From: Egicoccus sp. AB-alg6-2
GTDB taxonomy: Bacteria; Actinomycetota; Nitriliruptoria; Nitriliruptorales; Nitriliruptoraceae
DNA length: 64,000 nucleotides
Direction: 5' to 3'
Assembly (NCBI RefSeq): GCF_041821025.1
Contig: NZ_JBGUAY010000001.1
Span: 372,001-436,000, forward strand
Shown in pieces: positions 24,855 through 35,612 of the stretch (position 1 is the stretch's first letter; the number at the start of each line of letters is the position of its first letter). The notes under the pieces are model-generated. The model was not told the DNA's origin. It did not search any database and saw nothing but the letters and a program-made list of their open reading frames with translations. The translations under genes were made by a program, and so were the position numbers.

Positions 24855-26006
24855 GTGGACCTGCGTCTGACCGAGGAGCAGGAGGCCTTCGCCGCCAGCG
24901 TGCGGGCCTTCGCCCACGAGCACGTCGAACCCGGCGTGCTCGAGCGTGACCGTGCCGGCCGCTGGGACCCGGAGCTGTGGCGCGAGGTGGCCGCGTTCGG
25001 GCTCGCCGGGCTGCCCGTCCCCGAGGAGTACGGAGGCTCGGGTGCCGACGTGCTCACGACGGGCCTGGCGCTCGAGGCGCTGGCGTACGGCGGCCGCGAC
25101 GCCGGCCTCAACCTCTCGCTCGGCGCCCACCTGACCATCGGGTGCATGCCGATCGCCCTGCACGGCACCGACGAGCAGAAACAGCAGTGGCTTCCGCGCA
25201 TGGCCAGCGGCGCGTCGATCGGCGCGTTCGCGATCACCGAACCGGAGGCTGGCTCGGACACCGCCGGGATGAAGACCTCGGCTCGCCGCGAAGGCGACAC
25301 GTGGGTGCTCAACGGCACGAAGACGTTCATCACCAACGGTGGCCTCGCCGACGTCGTCACCGTCGTCGCACGCACCGACCCCGACGCCCCGGACGGGCAG
25401 GCCTTCACCGCCTTCCTCGTCGAAGCCGGCTGGAACGGCTTCTCGGTGTCCCGGGAGCTCAAGAAGCTCGGGAACCGGACCTCGCCGACGGTGGAGTTGT
25501 CGTTCAGCGACGTCGAGGTGCCCGAGACGGCCGTCCTCGGCGACCCTGGCACCGCGTTGTGGGCGGTGGGGTTCGAGTGCTTCGACTGGGAACGCACCTG
25601 CATGATCGCCAGCGCCGTCGGCGGCATGCACCGCGATCTCGACGAGTGCGTCCGCTATGCGAAGGACCGCGAGGCGTTCGGCAAGCCGATCGGGACGTTC
25701 GGCGCGATCCAGCACAAGCTGGCGCAGATGCGCATCCGCCTCGAGAATGCCCGCAACCTGCAGCGGCAGGCCGCGTGGCGCAAGGACCACGGCCTCGAGC
25801 ACCAGATCGAAGCGTCCATGGCCAAGGCCTACGTGGGCGAGGCGGCCGTCGCCTCCGCGCTCGACGCCGTGCAGATCCACGGCGGGTGGGGGTACTTGGA
25901 CGAGTTCCACGTCGAACGATCGCTGCGCGACGCCAAGCTGGCCACCATCGGCGGCGGCACCACGGAGATCCAGGAACTGCTGATCTCGCGCATGCTCCTC
26001 GGTTGA
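24855..26006 (+). CDS. Acyl-CoA dehydrogenase
   Basis: A 383-residue flavoenzyme of the standard three-domain type. Motifs: AFAITEPEAGSD in the FAD/substrate domain, GTKTFITNGG, YAKDREAFGKPIGTFGAIQ in the C-terminal helix domain and HGGWGYLDEFHVERSLRDAK near the end. At the usual place of the medium-chain base the sequence is IGGGTTEIQE, so the Glu there is replaced by Gly; the base is probably the Glu in DWERTCMI, as in isovaleryl/long-chain types. GTG 24855 has GGAGG close upstream. It is monocistronic and the substrate is unknown. Confidence 0.88.
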   Translation: MDLRLTEEQEAFAASVRAFAHEHVEPGVLERDRAGRWDPELWREVAAFGLAGLPVPEEYGGSGADVLTTGLALEALAYGGRDAGLNLSLGAHLTIGCMPIALHGTDEQKQQWLPRMASGASIGAFAITEPEAGSDTAGMKTSARREGDTWVLNGTKTFITNGGLADVVTVVARTDPDAPDGQAFTAFLVEAGWNGFSVSRELKKLGNRTSPTVELSFSDVEVPETAVLGDPGTALWAVGFECFDWERTCMIASAVGGMHRDLDECVRYAKDREAFGKPIGTFGAIQHKLAQMRIRLENARNLQRQAAWRKDHGLEHQIEASMAKAYVGEAAVASALDAVQIHGGWGYLDEFHVERSLRDAKLATIGGGTTEIQELLISRMLLG

Positions 26007-26028
26007 CGCCCCGCCGCGTTCCACACTT

Positions 26029-26068
26029 GTGCGGGTTACCTCGGCCGTAACCCCGGCCCGACCCGCAC
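26029..26068. other. Nested inverted repeats between the acyl-CoA dehydrogenase and ygfZ-like genes
   Basis: An outer pair GTGCGGGT (26029-26036) / ACCCGCAC (26061-26068) encloses an inner pair GGTTAC (26034-26039) / GTAACC (26047-26052). The two pairs share bases, so only one can form at a time. This could be a terminator for the dehydrogenase gene, an operator, or an attenuator-like switch. No known riboswitch pattern was recognised. Confidence 0.4.
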
Positions 26069-26143
26069 GAATCGATCATTGCTGGAAGGGTCGTAGCCCC
26101 GGGCGCGTTGCTCCCGACGACGCCCCCGACCGAGGATGCATCC

Positions 26144-27070
26144 GTGGCCATCGTGTTCCCGCTCGATCTGCGCCGGATCGAGGTGAGCGGCGACGACCGG
26201 GTCCGCTACCTCGAGGACGTGACGTCGCAGGCGTTGGCGTCGGCGCAGCCGGGCACCGTCCACGGCGCGCTGTACCTCGACGTCCACGGGGCCCCGCTCG
26301 CGATGTTCGACGTGGCCGTCCTGCCCGACCGGCTCGCGTTGCTGGTGCCGGCCGCGGCCGTGGACACGGTGGTCGACCAGCTCGGCGGCCGCACCTTCCT
26401 GCTCGACGCCCGCTTCGTCGCGACCGAGGACGTGGTCGTGGCGCTCCGCGACGACGAGGACGGGGCCGTCGCCGCAGCCGCCGGCCTGCGGGCCCGCGAG
26501 GGCCGCTGCCACCCCGGCGGCGACGTGCTGGTGATCGGTCGTGCCGACGGCGTCGACGTCGTCGGTCCGGCCGGCGCGGTCGACGAGGCGGTGACGGCGC
26601 TCGTGGCGGCCGGTGCCCGCCACGGTGACGCCCGTGACGCGGAGCGTTGGCGTATCGGCGCCGGCCAGCCGGCCTGGGGGGTCGAGGTGGCCGCACCGCA
26701 CCTGCCCGAGGAACTGGGGCTGCTGCCGACCCATGTCCACCTCGCGAAGGGCTGCTATCCGGGGCAGGAGGCCGTCGCCCGGATGTGGATGCTCGGCCGT
26801 CCGCGTCGCCGGTTGGCCCGGGTCCGGGTCCACGGCGCGGTCGAACCCGGCTTCGAGGTCGGCGAGGGCCGTCGCCGGGTCCAGGTCACGTCGGTGTCGC
26901 CCGACGGCGACCGTGCGCTGGCGTTCGTGCCAGGTGACGCCGAGGTGGGCGCCCGCTTCCCGGACGAGGTCGACGCGCCGCAGGCGATCGAGGTCGAGGC
27001 ACTGGTCGGCGACACCGCGTACCCGCCGGGCGCGGACCCCCAGGTGACCCGGCGCCGCGACCGCCGCTGA
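26144..27070 (+). CDS. ygfZ: YgfZ-type folate-binding protein (Fe-S repair)
   Basis: A 308-residue GcvT-fold protein. The family motif KGCYPGQE at 202-209 contains the functional cysteine. It binds tetrahydrofolate and supports assembly or repair of [4Fe-4S] enzymes. The GTG at 26144 has a GAGGA Shine-Dalgarno and fits the family start [21 protein letters not shown] terminator follows 44 nt after the stop. It is monocistronic. Confidence 0.9.
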   Translation: MAIVFPLDLRRIEVSGDDRVRYLEDVTSQALASAQPGTVHGALYLDVHGAPLAMFDVAVLPDRLALLVPAAAVDTVVDQLGGRTFLLDARFVATEDVVVALRDDEDGAVAAAAGLRAREGRCHPGGDVLVIGRADGVDVVGPAGAVDEAVTALVAAGARHGDARDAERWRIGAGQPAWGVEVAAPHLPEELGLLPTHVHLAKGCYPGQEAVARMWMLGRPRRRLARVRVHGAVEPGFEVGEGRRRVQVTSVSPDGDRALAFVPGDAEVGARFPDEVDAPQAIEVEALVGDTAYPPGADPQVTRRRDRR

Positions 27071-27113
27071 CCGCCGCTGGTGCGGCGCCAGCGTCGCGTT
27101 CCGCAAGCCATGT

Positions 27114-27143
27114 GGAAGGCCCCCGCCGAGGCGGGGGCCTTCC
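27114..27143. terminator. Bidirectional hairpin between ygfZ and hppA
   Basis: A perfect 13-bp stem GGAAGGCCCCCGC (27114-27126) with complement at 27131-27143 and loop CGAG. It serves the convergent ygfZ and hppA genes. The stem is nearly the same as that after the cold-shock gene at 2336-2367, so it looks like a standard terminator sequence of this genome. Confidence 0.88.
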
Positions 27144-27172
27144 CTGTCGCCGACCGGGTCGACCCGGGTCGC

Positions 27173-29206
<2,034 letters not shown>

Positions 29207-29242
29207 GGGTCCTCCAGAAGGGATGGCATGCGAAGAAGGCGG

Positions 29243-29268
29243 CGCGCCCGGGCGCCGTTTCGGGCGCG
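29243..29268 (-). other. Hairpin in the bcp-hppA gap
   Basis: An 8-bp stem CGCGCCCG/CGGGCGCG (29243-29250 and 29261-29268) with a 10-nt loop. It lies downstream of bcp and, if the -10 box at 29275-29270 is right, inside the hppA leader. It may end the bcp transcript or fold in the hppA 5' UTR. Confidence 0.5.
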
Positions 29269-29360
29269 AACGGTAGCGGGGGTGACTCCGAGGTGTCGAA
29301 ACGCCGCTCTGCGCAACCGCCGCGGCTGAACCGACGGGGCGCGCTCAGGCCGCGGTCGCC

Positions 29361-29828
29361 TCAGTTGCCCAGCGTGTCGAGCGCCGCCAGCACCTGCTCG
29401 GCGTGCTTCTTGGCCTGGACCCGCTTCCAGACCTTGGCGACGTTGCCGTCGCCGTCGACCAGCACGGTGGAGCGGATCACGCCCACCGACTTCTTGCCGT
29501 ACAGCGTCTTCTCGCCCCACGCGCCCCAGGGCTCCATCACCGTCTTGTCCGGATCGGCCAGCAGGGTGTGGGGCAGGTCGTACTTGCCGCGGAACTTCGC
29601 GTGCGACTCGACCGGGTCGGGCGAGATCCCGAGGACCGCGGCGCCGGCGGCCTCGAACTCCGCCCACTGGTCGCGGATGTCGCAGGCCTGGGTGGTGCAG
29701 CCGGGCGTGTTGTCACGCGGGTAGAAGTAGACGACGACCGGCTGCCCGCGGAACTGCGACAGCGACACGTCGTTGCCGTCCTGGTCCGGCAGGGTGAAGT
29801 CGGGAGCGGGCTGACCGGCTTCGAGCAT
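29361..29828 (-). CDS. bcp: Bcp-type atypical 2-Cys peroxiredoxin
   Basis: A 155-residue peroxiredoxin. The peroxidatic C44 lies in YPRDNTPGCTTQACDIRD and the resolving C49 five residues on, as in the bacterioferritin-comigratory protein group. It reduces hydroperoxides with thioredoxin as donor. The start is MLEAGQPAPDFTLPDQDG at 29828. It is divergent from ppa and upstream of hppA on the same strand, with a 154-nt gap that suggests separate transcription. Confidence 0.94.
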   Translation of the reverse strand: MLEAGQPAPDFTLPDQDGNDVSLSQFRGQPVVVYFYPRDNTPGCTTQACDIRDQWAEFEAAGAAVLGISPDPVESHAKFRGKYDLPHTLLADPDKTVMEPWGAWGEKTLYGKKSVGVIRSTVLVDGDGNVAKVWKRVQAKKHAEQVLAALDTLGN

Positions 29829-29944
29829 GACGTTCGACTCCTCGAGGGGTACGGCGGCCCGGTGGCGTGGCGTCGCCCCGGTCGAGTGGCCGACGCTACC
29901 GCCGCTACCGTCGCGCGGACGGCCGAGTCGGACAGGAGCGCCGC

Positions 29945-30457
29945 GTGGACAGCGACATCATCGAGTTCTTCGTCGAGGTCCCGATGGGATCGCGGAACAA
30001 GTACGAGTACGACTTCGAGCGCGAGACGTTCGTGCTCGACCGCATGCTGTTCACGGCCGTGCGCTATCCCGGCGACTACGGCTTCATCCCCGAGACGCTG
30101 GCCCTCGACGGCGACCACCTCGACGTGGTGTGCATCCTGGGCGAGCCGACCTTCCCCGGCTGCACGATCCCGGCCCGGGTGCTGGGCATGCTGGACATGA
30201 GCGACGACAAGGGCCCGGACGAGAAGATCCTGACCGTCGCCGACCACGACCCGCGGTGGCAGGACCTGCGCGAACTCGAGGACGTGCCCACCCACCTGCT
30301 GGACGAGATCGCCCACTTCTTCCGGATCTACAAGGACCTCGAGCAGAAGCTGGTCGAGGTCCGGGGCTGGCGCGACCGCAACACGGCCCTCACCACCATC
30401 GCCGAGGCACGCGAGCGCTACCCCGGACCGACCCAGATCGCCCGCTACCCGCTCTGA
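29945..30457 (+). CDS. ppa: Soluble inorganic pyrophosphatase (family I)
   Basis: A 170-residue cytoplasmic enzyme hydrolysing PPi to phosphate. Motifs are the substrate-binding EVPMGSRNKYEYD, the PGDYGFIP loop and the metal-binding GDHLDV with D57 and D60, plus a third Asp near 92. GTG 29945 has a GGAG Shine-Dalgarno; TACCGT at 29906-29911 is a good -10. Having this and the membrane pyrophosphatase in neighbouring genes means PPi can either be wasted or used for ion pumping. Confidence 0.95.
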   Translation: MDSDIIEFFVEVPMGSRNKYEYDFERETFVLDRMLFTAVRYPGDYGFIPETLALDGDHLDVVCILGEPTFPGCTIPARVLGMLDMSDDKGPDEKILTVADHDPRWQDLRELEDVPTHLLDEIAHFFRIYKDLEQKLVEVRGWRDRNTALTTIAEARERYPGPTQIARYPL

Positions 30458-30517
30458 GCGACGCGCTACGTTTCGCTCCGACAGCACGGCGTGGATTCCC
30501 ACGGGGAGATGGCGGCG

Positions 30518-31057
30518 ATGGCCGGACACGAACTGGACCGCATCCTCGCCGACGACTTCCTCGAGGGCCTCGAGACCTGGTCGACCGACGAGGTGCGCAC
30601 GGCCCGGGCGACGTGCGAGGCCGAGGAGGAAGCCGTCTCCTACGCGCGCCGCATCACCCAGGGCCGCCTCGACATCCTGCGCGACGAACTCGAACGTCGT
30701 GAGGCGGGCGACCGCGAGGCGACCGACGTCCTGGAGCGCCTCGCTGCCGTGCTCGCCGCCGACCGTCCGACCTCGGGTCCCGCCCAGGCGCGATCCACGC
30801 GACTGCGCGTTCCCGAGGGTGCCGACGCGTACGCCTCGCAGGTCGACCGCGTCGTCGACGACGGCTTCCTGGCGGACCTGCAGCAGCGGCCGACCGCTGA
30901 CCTGGCCGCGGCGGTCGACGGTCTGGCGGCGCACGAACAACGGCTGTCGGTCGCGCGGCGCGGCCTGTTCGCACGCATCGACCGTCTCCGGGACGAACTC
31001 GCCCGGCGGTACAAGGACGGTTCGGCGGCCGTCACCGACCTCTTCGGCGATGCGTGA
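30518..31057 (+). CDS. RsiG-like protein with two c-di-GMP-binding motifs (candidate anti-sigma factor)
   Basis: A 179-residue acidic, helical protein made of two tandem related halves. Each half has an FL-start, a short linker and a long coiled coil ending in LRDEL-RR. In each coil lies the pattern known from RsiG, E-x3-S-x2-R-x3-Q-x3-D: E37-S41-R44-Q48-D52 is complete in the first half, and E140-S144-R147-(F151)-D155 in the second, where Gln is replaced by Phe. RsiG binds a c-di-GMP dimer and then holds the sigma factor WhiG. No whiG is in the window. ATG 30518 is favoured, 9 nt after GGGGAG; ATG 30509 is possible. A -10-like TACGTT is at 30467-30472. Family inferred from motif spacing. Confidence 0.72.
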   Translation: MAGHELDRILADDFLEGLETWSTDEVRTARATCEAEEEAVSYARRITQGRLDILRDELERREAGDREATDVLERLAAVLAADRPTSGPAQARSTRLRVPEGADAYASQVDRVVDDGFLADLQQRPTADLAAAVDGLAAHEQRLSVARRGLFARIDRLRDELARRYKDGSAAVTDLFGDA

Positions 31058-32046
31058 GCGGCGCGGCGACGACCACGGCCATGACGATCGGTGAGCCGCT
31101 CGCCGAGGTCACCCGTCGTGACGAGGTGTCCGGCGCGGAACTGGTCGAGTCGATCCATCTGGGTCACGCGGTCCTGACGGGATCCGAGGGCGAGGTGCTG
31201 GCCGCGGTCGGCGAACCGCGGGCGCAGGTCTACGTGCGTTCGGCCGCGAAGCCGATCCAGGCCCGCGCCTGTCTCGACGTGATCGGTGATGCGGAGATGC
31301 CGTCGCCCCCCGAGTTGGCCGTCGCCTGGGCGTCGCATCGCGGCGAGCCGCAGCACATCGAAAGCGTCCGCCTGCTGCTGGCCCGCTCGGGCACCGACCC
31401 CGACGAGCTGACGTGCCCGCCGGCGGTCCCGCAGGCCGACGCGGCCGCGGCGCCACAGCGGATCCTGCACAACTGCTCCGGCAAGCATGCGCTGTTCGCG
31501 CTCGCCGGACGTCACCAGGGCACGCCGCGCGAGCGTCTGCTGGACCGCGACGGTCCGCTGCAGCGGGTCGTGCTCGACCGCCTGGCGCGACTGCTGGGCC
31601 CCTCAGGGGGGGTGGCCATCGACGGCTGCGGTGCGCCGGCGGTCTCCACCGAACTCGTCGGACTGGCGCGGGCGTTCGGGCGCGTCGCGGTCGACGAGGA
31701 GTTCCGCAGCATCCGCGAGGCCGGCTTCGCCCATCCCCAGCTGGTCGGGGGCGAGGGCCGGCTCGAGTCCGCGTTGCTCGGTGCCGGCGTGGTCGCGAAG
31801 GTCGGCGCCGAGGGCGTCTACGGGGTCGGTTGGGTCGGTCCCGACGGGGGTCCGCGCGGCTTCGCGGTCAAGGCCGTGGACGGCGCGACCCGGGGTGTCG
31901 CGGCGCTGACGGTGGCGCTGCTCGAGACGCTCGGCGTCGTCGGCCCCGACGTGTGGTCGCCCCCGCCGCCCCTGGGCGGTGGGGCGCCGGTCGGAACGGT
32001 GCGGCCCACCGAGGCGCTCGGACGTCTCGCTGCCGGGGCCCGCTGA
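31054..32046 (+). CDS. L-asparaginase II (Rhizobium type)
   Basis: A 330-residue enzyme of the asparaginase II family, unrelated to the E. coli type. The catalytic Ser-Lys motif is VYVRSAAKPIQ, followed by VAWASHRGEPQH and the cysteine motif LHNCSGKHALF. It hydrolyses asparagine to aspartate and ammonia. The GTG at 31054 overlaps the previous stop as GTGA; ATG 31081 is an alternative. It is probably cotranscribed with the RsiG-like gene, though no functional link is known. Confidence 0.87.
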   Translation: MSGAATTTAMTIGEPLAEVTRRDEVSGAELVESIHLGHAVLTGSEGEVLAAVGEPRAQVYVRSAAKPIQARACLDVIGDAEMPSPPELAVAWASHRGEPQHIESVRLLLARSGTDPDELTCPPAVPQADAAAAPQRILHNCSGKHALFALAGRHQGTPRERLLDRDGPLQRVVLDRLARLLGPSGGVAIDGCGAPAVSTELVGLARAFGRVAVDEEFRSIREAGFAHPQLVGGEGRLESALLGAGVVAKVGAEGVYGVGWVGPDGGPRGFAVKAVDGATRGVAALTVALLETLGVVGPDVWSPPPPLGGGAPVGTVRPTEALGRLAAGAR

Positions 32047-32104
32047 GCACCCTGCTACCTTCGAACGGCTGACCGCCTGCGGGCAGCGGGAGGGCGACGG
32101 AGTC

Positions 32105-32608
32105 GTGAGCGACGAGGCGGAGCGCGTGGCATCGACGGCCGAGGAACCCCGGGAGCACAACTCGCCCCTGGAGGAGCTCGGCGGCTACATCCGACACCAG
32201 CGCGAGTCCGCCCGGTTGTCGCTGCGCAAGCTCGCGACGTTGGCCGGGGTCTCCAATCCCTACCTGTCGCAGATCGAACGCGGTCTGCGCAAGCCGTCGG
32301 CCGAGATCCTGCAGGCCATCGCCAAGGCGCTCGAGATCTCGTCCGAGACGCTCTACGTCAAGGCTGGCATCCTCGAGGAACGCGAGGGCGGCGACGACGT
32401 CGAGCAGGTGGTCCAGCGGGACCCGTACCTGACGGATCCGCAGCGCCAGGCGCTGGTGGAGATGTACCGCTCGTTCCGCCGGTTGTCGGAGCTGCAGGCC
32501 GAGCCGCGGTCGCGCCGGCGTGGCCTGTTCGACGTGGTCGGAACCGGCGGCGTGGACGACGCCGCGATCCGGGCCGCCCTGCCCTCGGAGGAACCCGAGG
32601 ACTCGTGA
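32105..32608 (+). CDS. XRE-family regulator
   Basis: A 167-residue protein with one HTH_3 domain at about 25-85: LGGYIRHQRESARLSLRKLA, then the recognition part GVSNPYLSQIERGLRKPS. The C-terminal 80 residues are charged and probably helical. It resembles the mycobacterial Rv0474-type regulator that lies in the same wider neighbourhood as mshA. GTG 32105 has GGAG upstream. TACCTT at 32056-32061 is a plausible -10. The target genes are not evident. Confidence 0.84.
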   Translation: MSDEAERVASTAEEPREHNSPLEELGGYIRHQRESARLSLRKLATLAGVSNPYLSQIERGLRKPSAEILQAIAKALEISSETLYVKAGILEEREGGDDVEQVVQRDPYLTDPQRQALVEMYRSFRRLSELQAEPRSRRRGLFDVVGTGGVDDAAIRAALPSEEPEDS

Positions 32609-32746
32609 CGCCCGCGGTCGTGGCTGCCCGGCCTGGCGCGCGTGCTGCGGGTGTCGTTGCAGCCACTACGATCGCGGGGGTCGGCTGGACCACCTGCATC
32701 TCCCGACGGTCGCCGGCTCGTCCTCCTGTCGTCAAGGATCCTGCCG

Positions 32747-33766
32747 GTGATCGAGCTGCGCACCCATGATGGGCTGCCCCAGGGCACCCTGCTGGCCGAG
32801 TGGGAGCAGCTCGTGGCCGACGACCCGGCGGCGACCGTCTTCCAGGGTCCGCGCTACCTGCGTACCTGGCACGACGTCCTCGGCCAGCGCATCACCGCCC
32901 GCGTCCGCACGCTGCACCAGGACGGGCGCCTGGTGGGGGTCGTGCCCGAGAGCCACGAACGCATCGGGACCCCGACCGGCCCGGTCGAGGTCCGCAGCTT
33001 CCTGGGCGGCAACGAGGTCACCGACTACCTCGGACCGGTCAGCCGCCCCGAGGATCGTGGCGACATCGCACTGGCCTATCTGACCGACCTCGCCAAGGAC
33101 GTCGACTGGGACGAGTTCGTCGCCGGAGGGCTCGCCGACGACAGCGGCTGGCCGGACGCGATCCGCACCGCCGCCGACGAGGTGGGCCTGCTGCGGTTCG
33201 AGGAGGACGTCGAGGACGTGTGCCCACGCGTCGACCTCACCGGCGGCTACGGGGCCTACCTCGACCGACTCCCGGGCAAGTTGCGCCACGAGCTGCAGCG
33301 CAAGGCACGCAAGCTCGCCCGCGACGCCGGCGAACTCGAGCTGGTCGAGATCGCTGCTGCTGACGTGCACGGCAACCTCGACGCCTTCCTCGACCTCGCC
33401 GCCGAGGCGCAGCCCGACAAGGCCGGTTTCTTCTCGCGCCCGGACATGCACGAGTGGTTCAAGGCGCTGGCCGAGGAGTTCGTGGGCGACGGCACCTTCC
33501 GCCTGCATCAGCTCGAGGTCGGCGGAATGCCCGGCGCATCGACGGTGTCGCTGGTGCACGACGGTGAGTGGGGCCTGTACAACTCCGCGTTCGACCCGGC
33601 GCTCGGCGCCCTGTCGCCCGGCATCGTGCTGGTGTCCCAGCTGATCCAGGTCGCGGCCGACGAGGGGTGCACGACCTTCGACCTGCTCCGGGGCGACGAG
33701 GCCTACAAGTACCGCTTCGGCGCCCAAGACCGCACGTTGCGCCGGTTGACCTACGTGCGGCGATGA
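32747..33766 (+). CDS. FemAB/GNAT-like acyltransferase
   Basis: A 339-residue protein with two GNAT-like halves. The second half has LPGKLRHELQRKARKLARDAGE and the ending FDLLRGDEAYKYRFGAQDRTLRRL, typical of the BioF2/CelD-like acetyltransferase family related to FemAB. It probably transfers an acyl or aminoacyl group to a wall, capsule or small-molecule acceptor. GTG 32747 has AAGGA upstream. The next gene, mshA, starts 2 nt after the stop, so the two are cotranscribed and perhaps functionally linked. Confidence 0.75.
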   Translation: MIELRTHDGLPQGTLLAEWEQLVADDPAATVFQGPRYLRTWHDVLGQRITARVRTLHQDGRLVGVVPESHERIGTPTGPVEVRSFLGGNEVTDYLGPVSRPEDRGDIALAYLTDLAKDVDWDEFVAGGLADDSGWPDAIRTAADEVGLLRFEEDVEDVCPRVDLTGGYGAYLDRLPGKLRHELQRKARKLARDAGELELVEIAAADVHGNLDAFLDLAAEAQPDKAGFFSRPDMHEWFKALAEEFVGDGTFRLHQLEVGGMPGASTVSLVHDGEWGLYNSAFDPALGALSPGIVLVSQLIQVAADEGCTTFDLLRGDEAYKYRFGAQDRTLRRLTYVRR

Positions 33767-33767
33767 C

Positions 33768-35057
33768 GTGAGCGCGTCCGCCGCCGGCCTGCCGATGCCG
33801 ACACCGAGGGTCACGCCGCCACCGGGTGTGCGGCGGGTCGCCATGCTGAGCGTGCACACCTCGCCGCTGGATCAGCCCGGCACCGGCGACGGTGGCGGCC
33901 TCAACGTCACGGTCCGCGAGCAGGCGGTGCGCCTGGCCCGTCGCGGTGTCGAGGTCGACGTCTTCACGCGCTGGTCGGATCCGTCCCTGCCGGCGACCGT
34001 CGCGCTCGCCGACGGCGTTCGGGTGCAGCACGTCCAGGCCGGGCGGATCGGACCCCTGGACAAGGACGAGATGGCCAACCAGCTGTGTGCCTTCGTGCTG
34101 GCGGTGCAACGGCACCCCTCCGCCGGGGGCCACGACCTGCTGCATGCCCACTACTGGCTGTCGGGCTGGGTCGGCCGCCGGTTGGCCGAGCGTTGGCGCA
34201 TCCCGCTCGTGCAGACCTTCCACACCTTGGGCGTGCTCAAGAACGCCACCCTCGCCCCCGGTGACCGCCCCGAGCCCGCGCTGCGGCTGGTCGCCGAGGA
34301 GCGCGTGGCCCGGGAAGCCGACCGCGTGCTCGTGCTCACCTGCGGTGAGGCGCGGCTGCTGCACCGAACCTACGGACTGTCGGGCTCACGCCTGACCGTC
34401 GTACCGGCCGGTGTCGACCTGGACCGTTTCCGCGCACCGGACGTCCCGACCTTCGAACACTTCGAGGAAGCCGGGGCCCGGCCGCCCCAGCTGCTCTTCG
34501 TCGGTCGGCTGCAGCCGCTGAAGGGGCCAGACGTCGCGATCCGCACCCTGGCGGAGGTGCGTCGCCGGTTTCCGACCACCAGGCTGCGGATCGTCGGCGG
34601 TGCCTCGGGCAGCGGGCAGGGCCGTTCCGGTCCCCACGAGCTGCGTGCGCTCGCGCGCGAGCTGGGTGTCGACGCCGCCGTCGAGATCGAACCGGCCGTC
34701 GACCAGGACACGCTCGCGAGCCGCTACCGCGCGGCCGACGTGGTCCTGGCGCCCTCGCGCAGCGAGACCTTCGGGCTGGTCGCCCTCGAGGCCCAGGCCT
34801 GTGGCGTCCCGGTCGTCGCCGCGGACGTCGCGGGCCTGGAAGCGGTCGTCGGCGGGGGCGGCACCCTGGTCCCCGGCCACGATCCGGCCGACCATGCCCG
34901 TGCCGTGTGTGCCTACCTGGCCGACCCCGACCTGCGCGCCGCCACGGCCACGGCCGGGATCCAGACCGCCCGTTCGGCCTCGTGGGACCAGACCGTCGAC
35001 CGCCTGTTGACCGTCTACGGTGAGGTGGCGGGCGCCCGGGAGGAGCTCGCCGGCTGA
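33768..35057 (+). CDS. mshA: D-inositol-3-phosphate glycosyltransferase
   Basis: A 429-residue GT4 enzyme that joins GlcNAc from UDP-GlcNAc to inositol-3-phosphate, the first committed step of mycothiol synthesis. The acceptor loop SPLDQPGTGDGGGLNVTV is the MshA hallmark. The nucleotide-sugar site is in LFVGRLQPLKG and the E-x7-E motif in SRSETFGLVALEAQACG. GTG 33768 is used, since it lies 1 nt after the previous stop. The downstream YbjN gene gives the same order as in mycobacteria. mshD is 14 kb away; mshB and mshC are not in the window. Confidence 0.93.
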   Translation: MSASAAGLPMPTPRVTPPPGVRRVAMLSVHTSPLDQPGTGDGGGLNVTVREQAVRLARRGVEVDVFTRWSDPSLPATVALADGVRVQHVQAGRIGPLDKDEMANQLCAFVLAVQRHPSAGGHDLLHAHYWLSGWVGRRLAERWRIPLVQTFHTLGVLKNATLAPGDRPEPALRLVAEERVAREADRVLVLTCGEARLLHRTYGLSGSRLTVVPAGVDLDRFRAPDVPTFEHFEEAGARPPQLLFVGRLQPLKGPDVAIRTLAEVRRRFPTTRLRIVGGASGSGQGRSGPHELRALARELGVDAAVEIEPAVDQDTLASRYRAADVVLAPSRSETFGLVALEAQACGVPVVAADVAGLEAVVGGGGTLVPGHDPADHARAVCAYLADPDLRAATATAGIQTARSASWDQTVDRLLTVYGEVAGAREELAG

Positions 35058-35083
35058 CCGCCGCCACACGGAACGGAGGGACC

Positions 35084-35572
35084 GTGCGACCGGATCGCGA
35101 CGCTGCCCGCCGCGTGGTGCTCGACACGCTCGCCGCCGCCGAACTCGAGGTCGACGAGGTCGGCGAGGACCGCTGGCTGACGATGCTGTCCGGCGAGTGG
35201 AAGCGCACCATCCCGCTGCTGCTCGACCTCGAGGAGCGGAGCCTGCGGGTGACCTCACTCCTGGCCGGGGTGCCCGACGAAGGGCATGCCGAGGTCTACC
35301 GCATCCTGCTGCAGAAGAACCAGCGTCCGCTGCCGGTCCATTTCGCCCTCGACGACGAGGGCGACCTGATCCTCACCGGCCGGGTTCCGCTGGCGGCGCT
35401 CGACGAACGCGGTGTCGACGAGCTGCTCGGCGCGGTGCTCACCCTCAGCGACGAGACCTTCAACCAGGTCCTGCGGACGGGGTTCGCCGGCTACCTCGAC
35501 GTCGAGCAGCGCTGGCGGGCGAAGAACGGCATGCCGCCCAATCCCGTCGGGAGGCCGGCCGGCGGCGGGTAG
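35084..35572 (+). CDS. YbjN-domain protein
   Basis: A 162-residue cytoplasmic protein of the YbjN family (type III secretion chaperone-like fold): DRWLTMLSGEWKRTIPLLLDLEE, RILLQKNQRPLPVHFALDDEGDLILTGRVPL, then the helix YLDVEQRWRAKNG. It is regularly found beside mshA in actinobacteria, but its job is unknown. GTG 35084 has a GGAGG Shine-Dalgarno and lies 26 nt after mshA. Confidence 0.84.
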   Translation: MRPDRDAARRVVLDTLAAAELEVDEVGEDRWLTMLSGEWKRTIPLLLDLEERSLRVTSLLAGVPDEGHAEVYRILLQKNQRPLPVHFALDDEGDLILTGRVPLAALDERGVDELLGAVLTLSDETFNQVLRTGFAGYLDVEQRWRAKNGMPPNPVGRPAGGG

Positions 35573-35612
35573 CGCGTAGCCTGTCGGAGCCCACGACAGG
35601 AGCGAGGACGCG

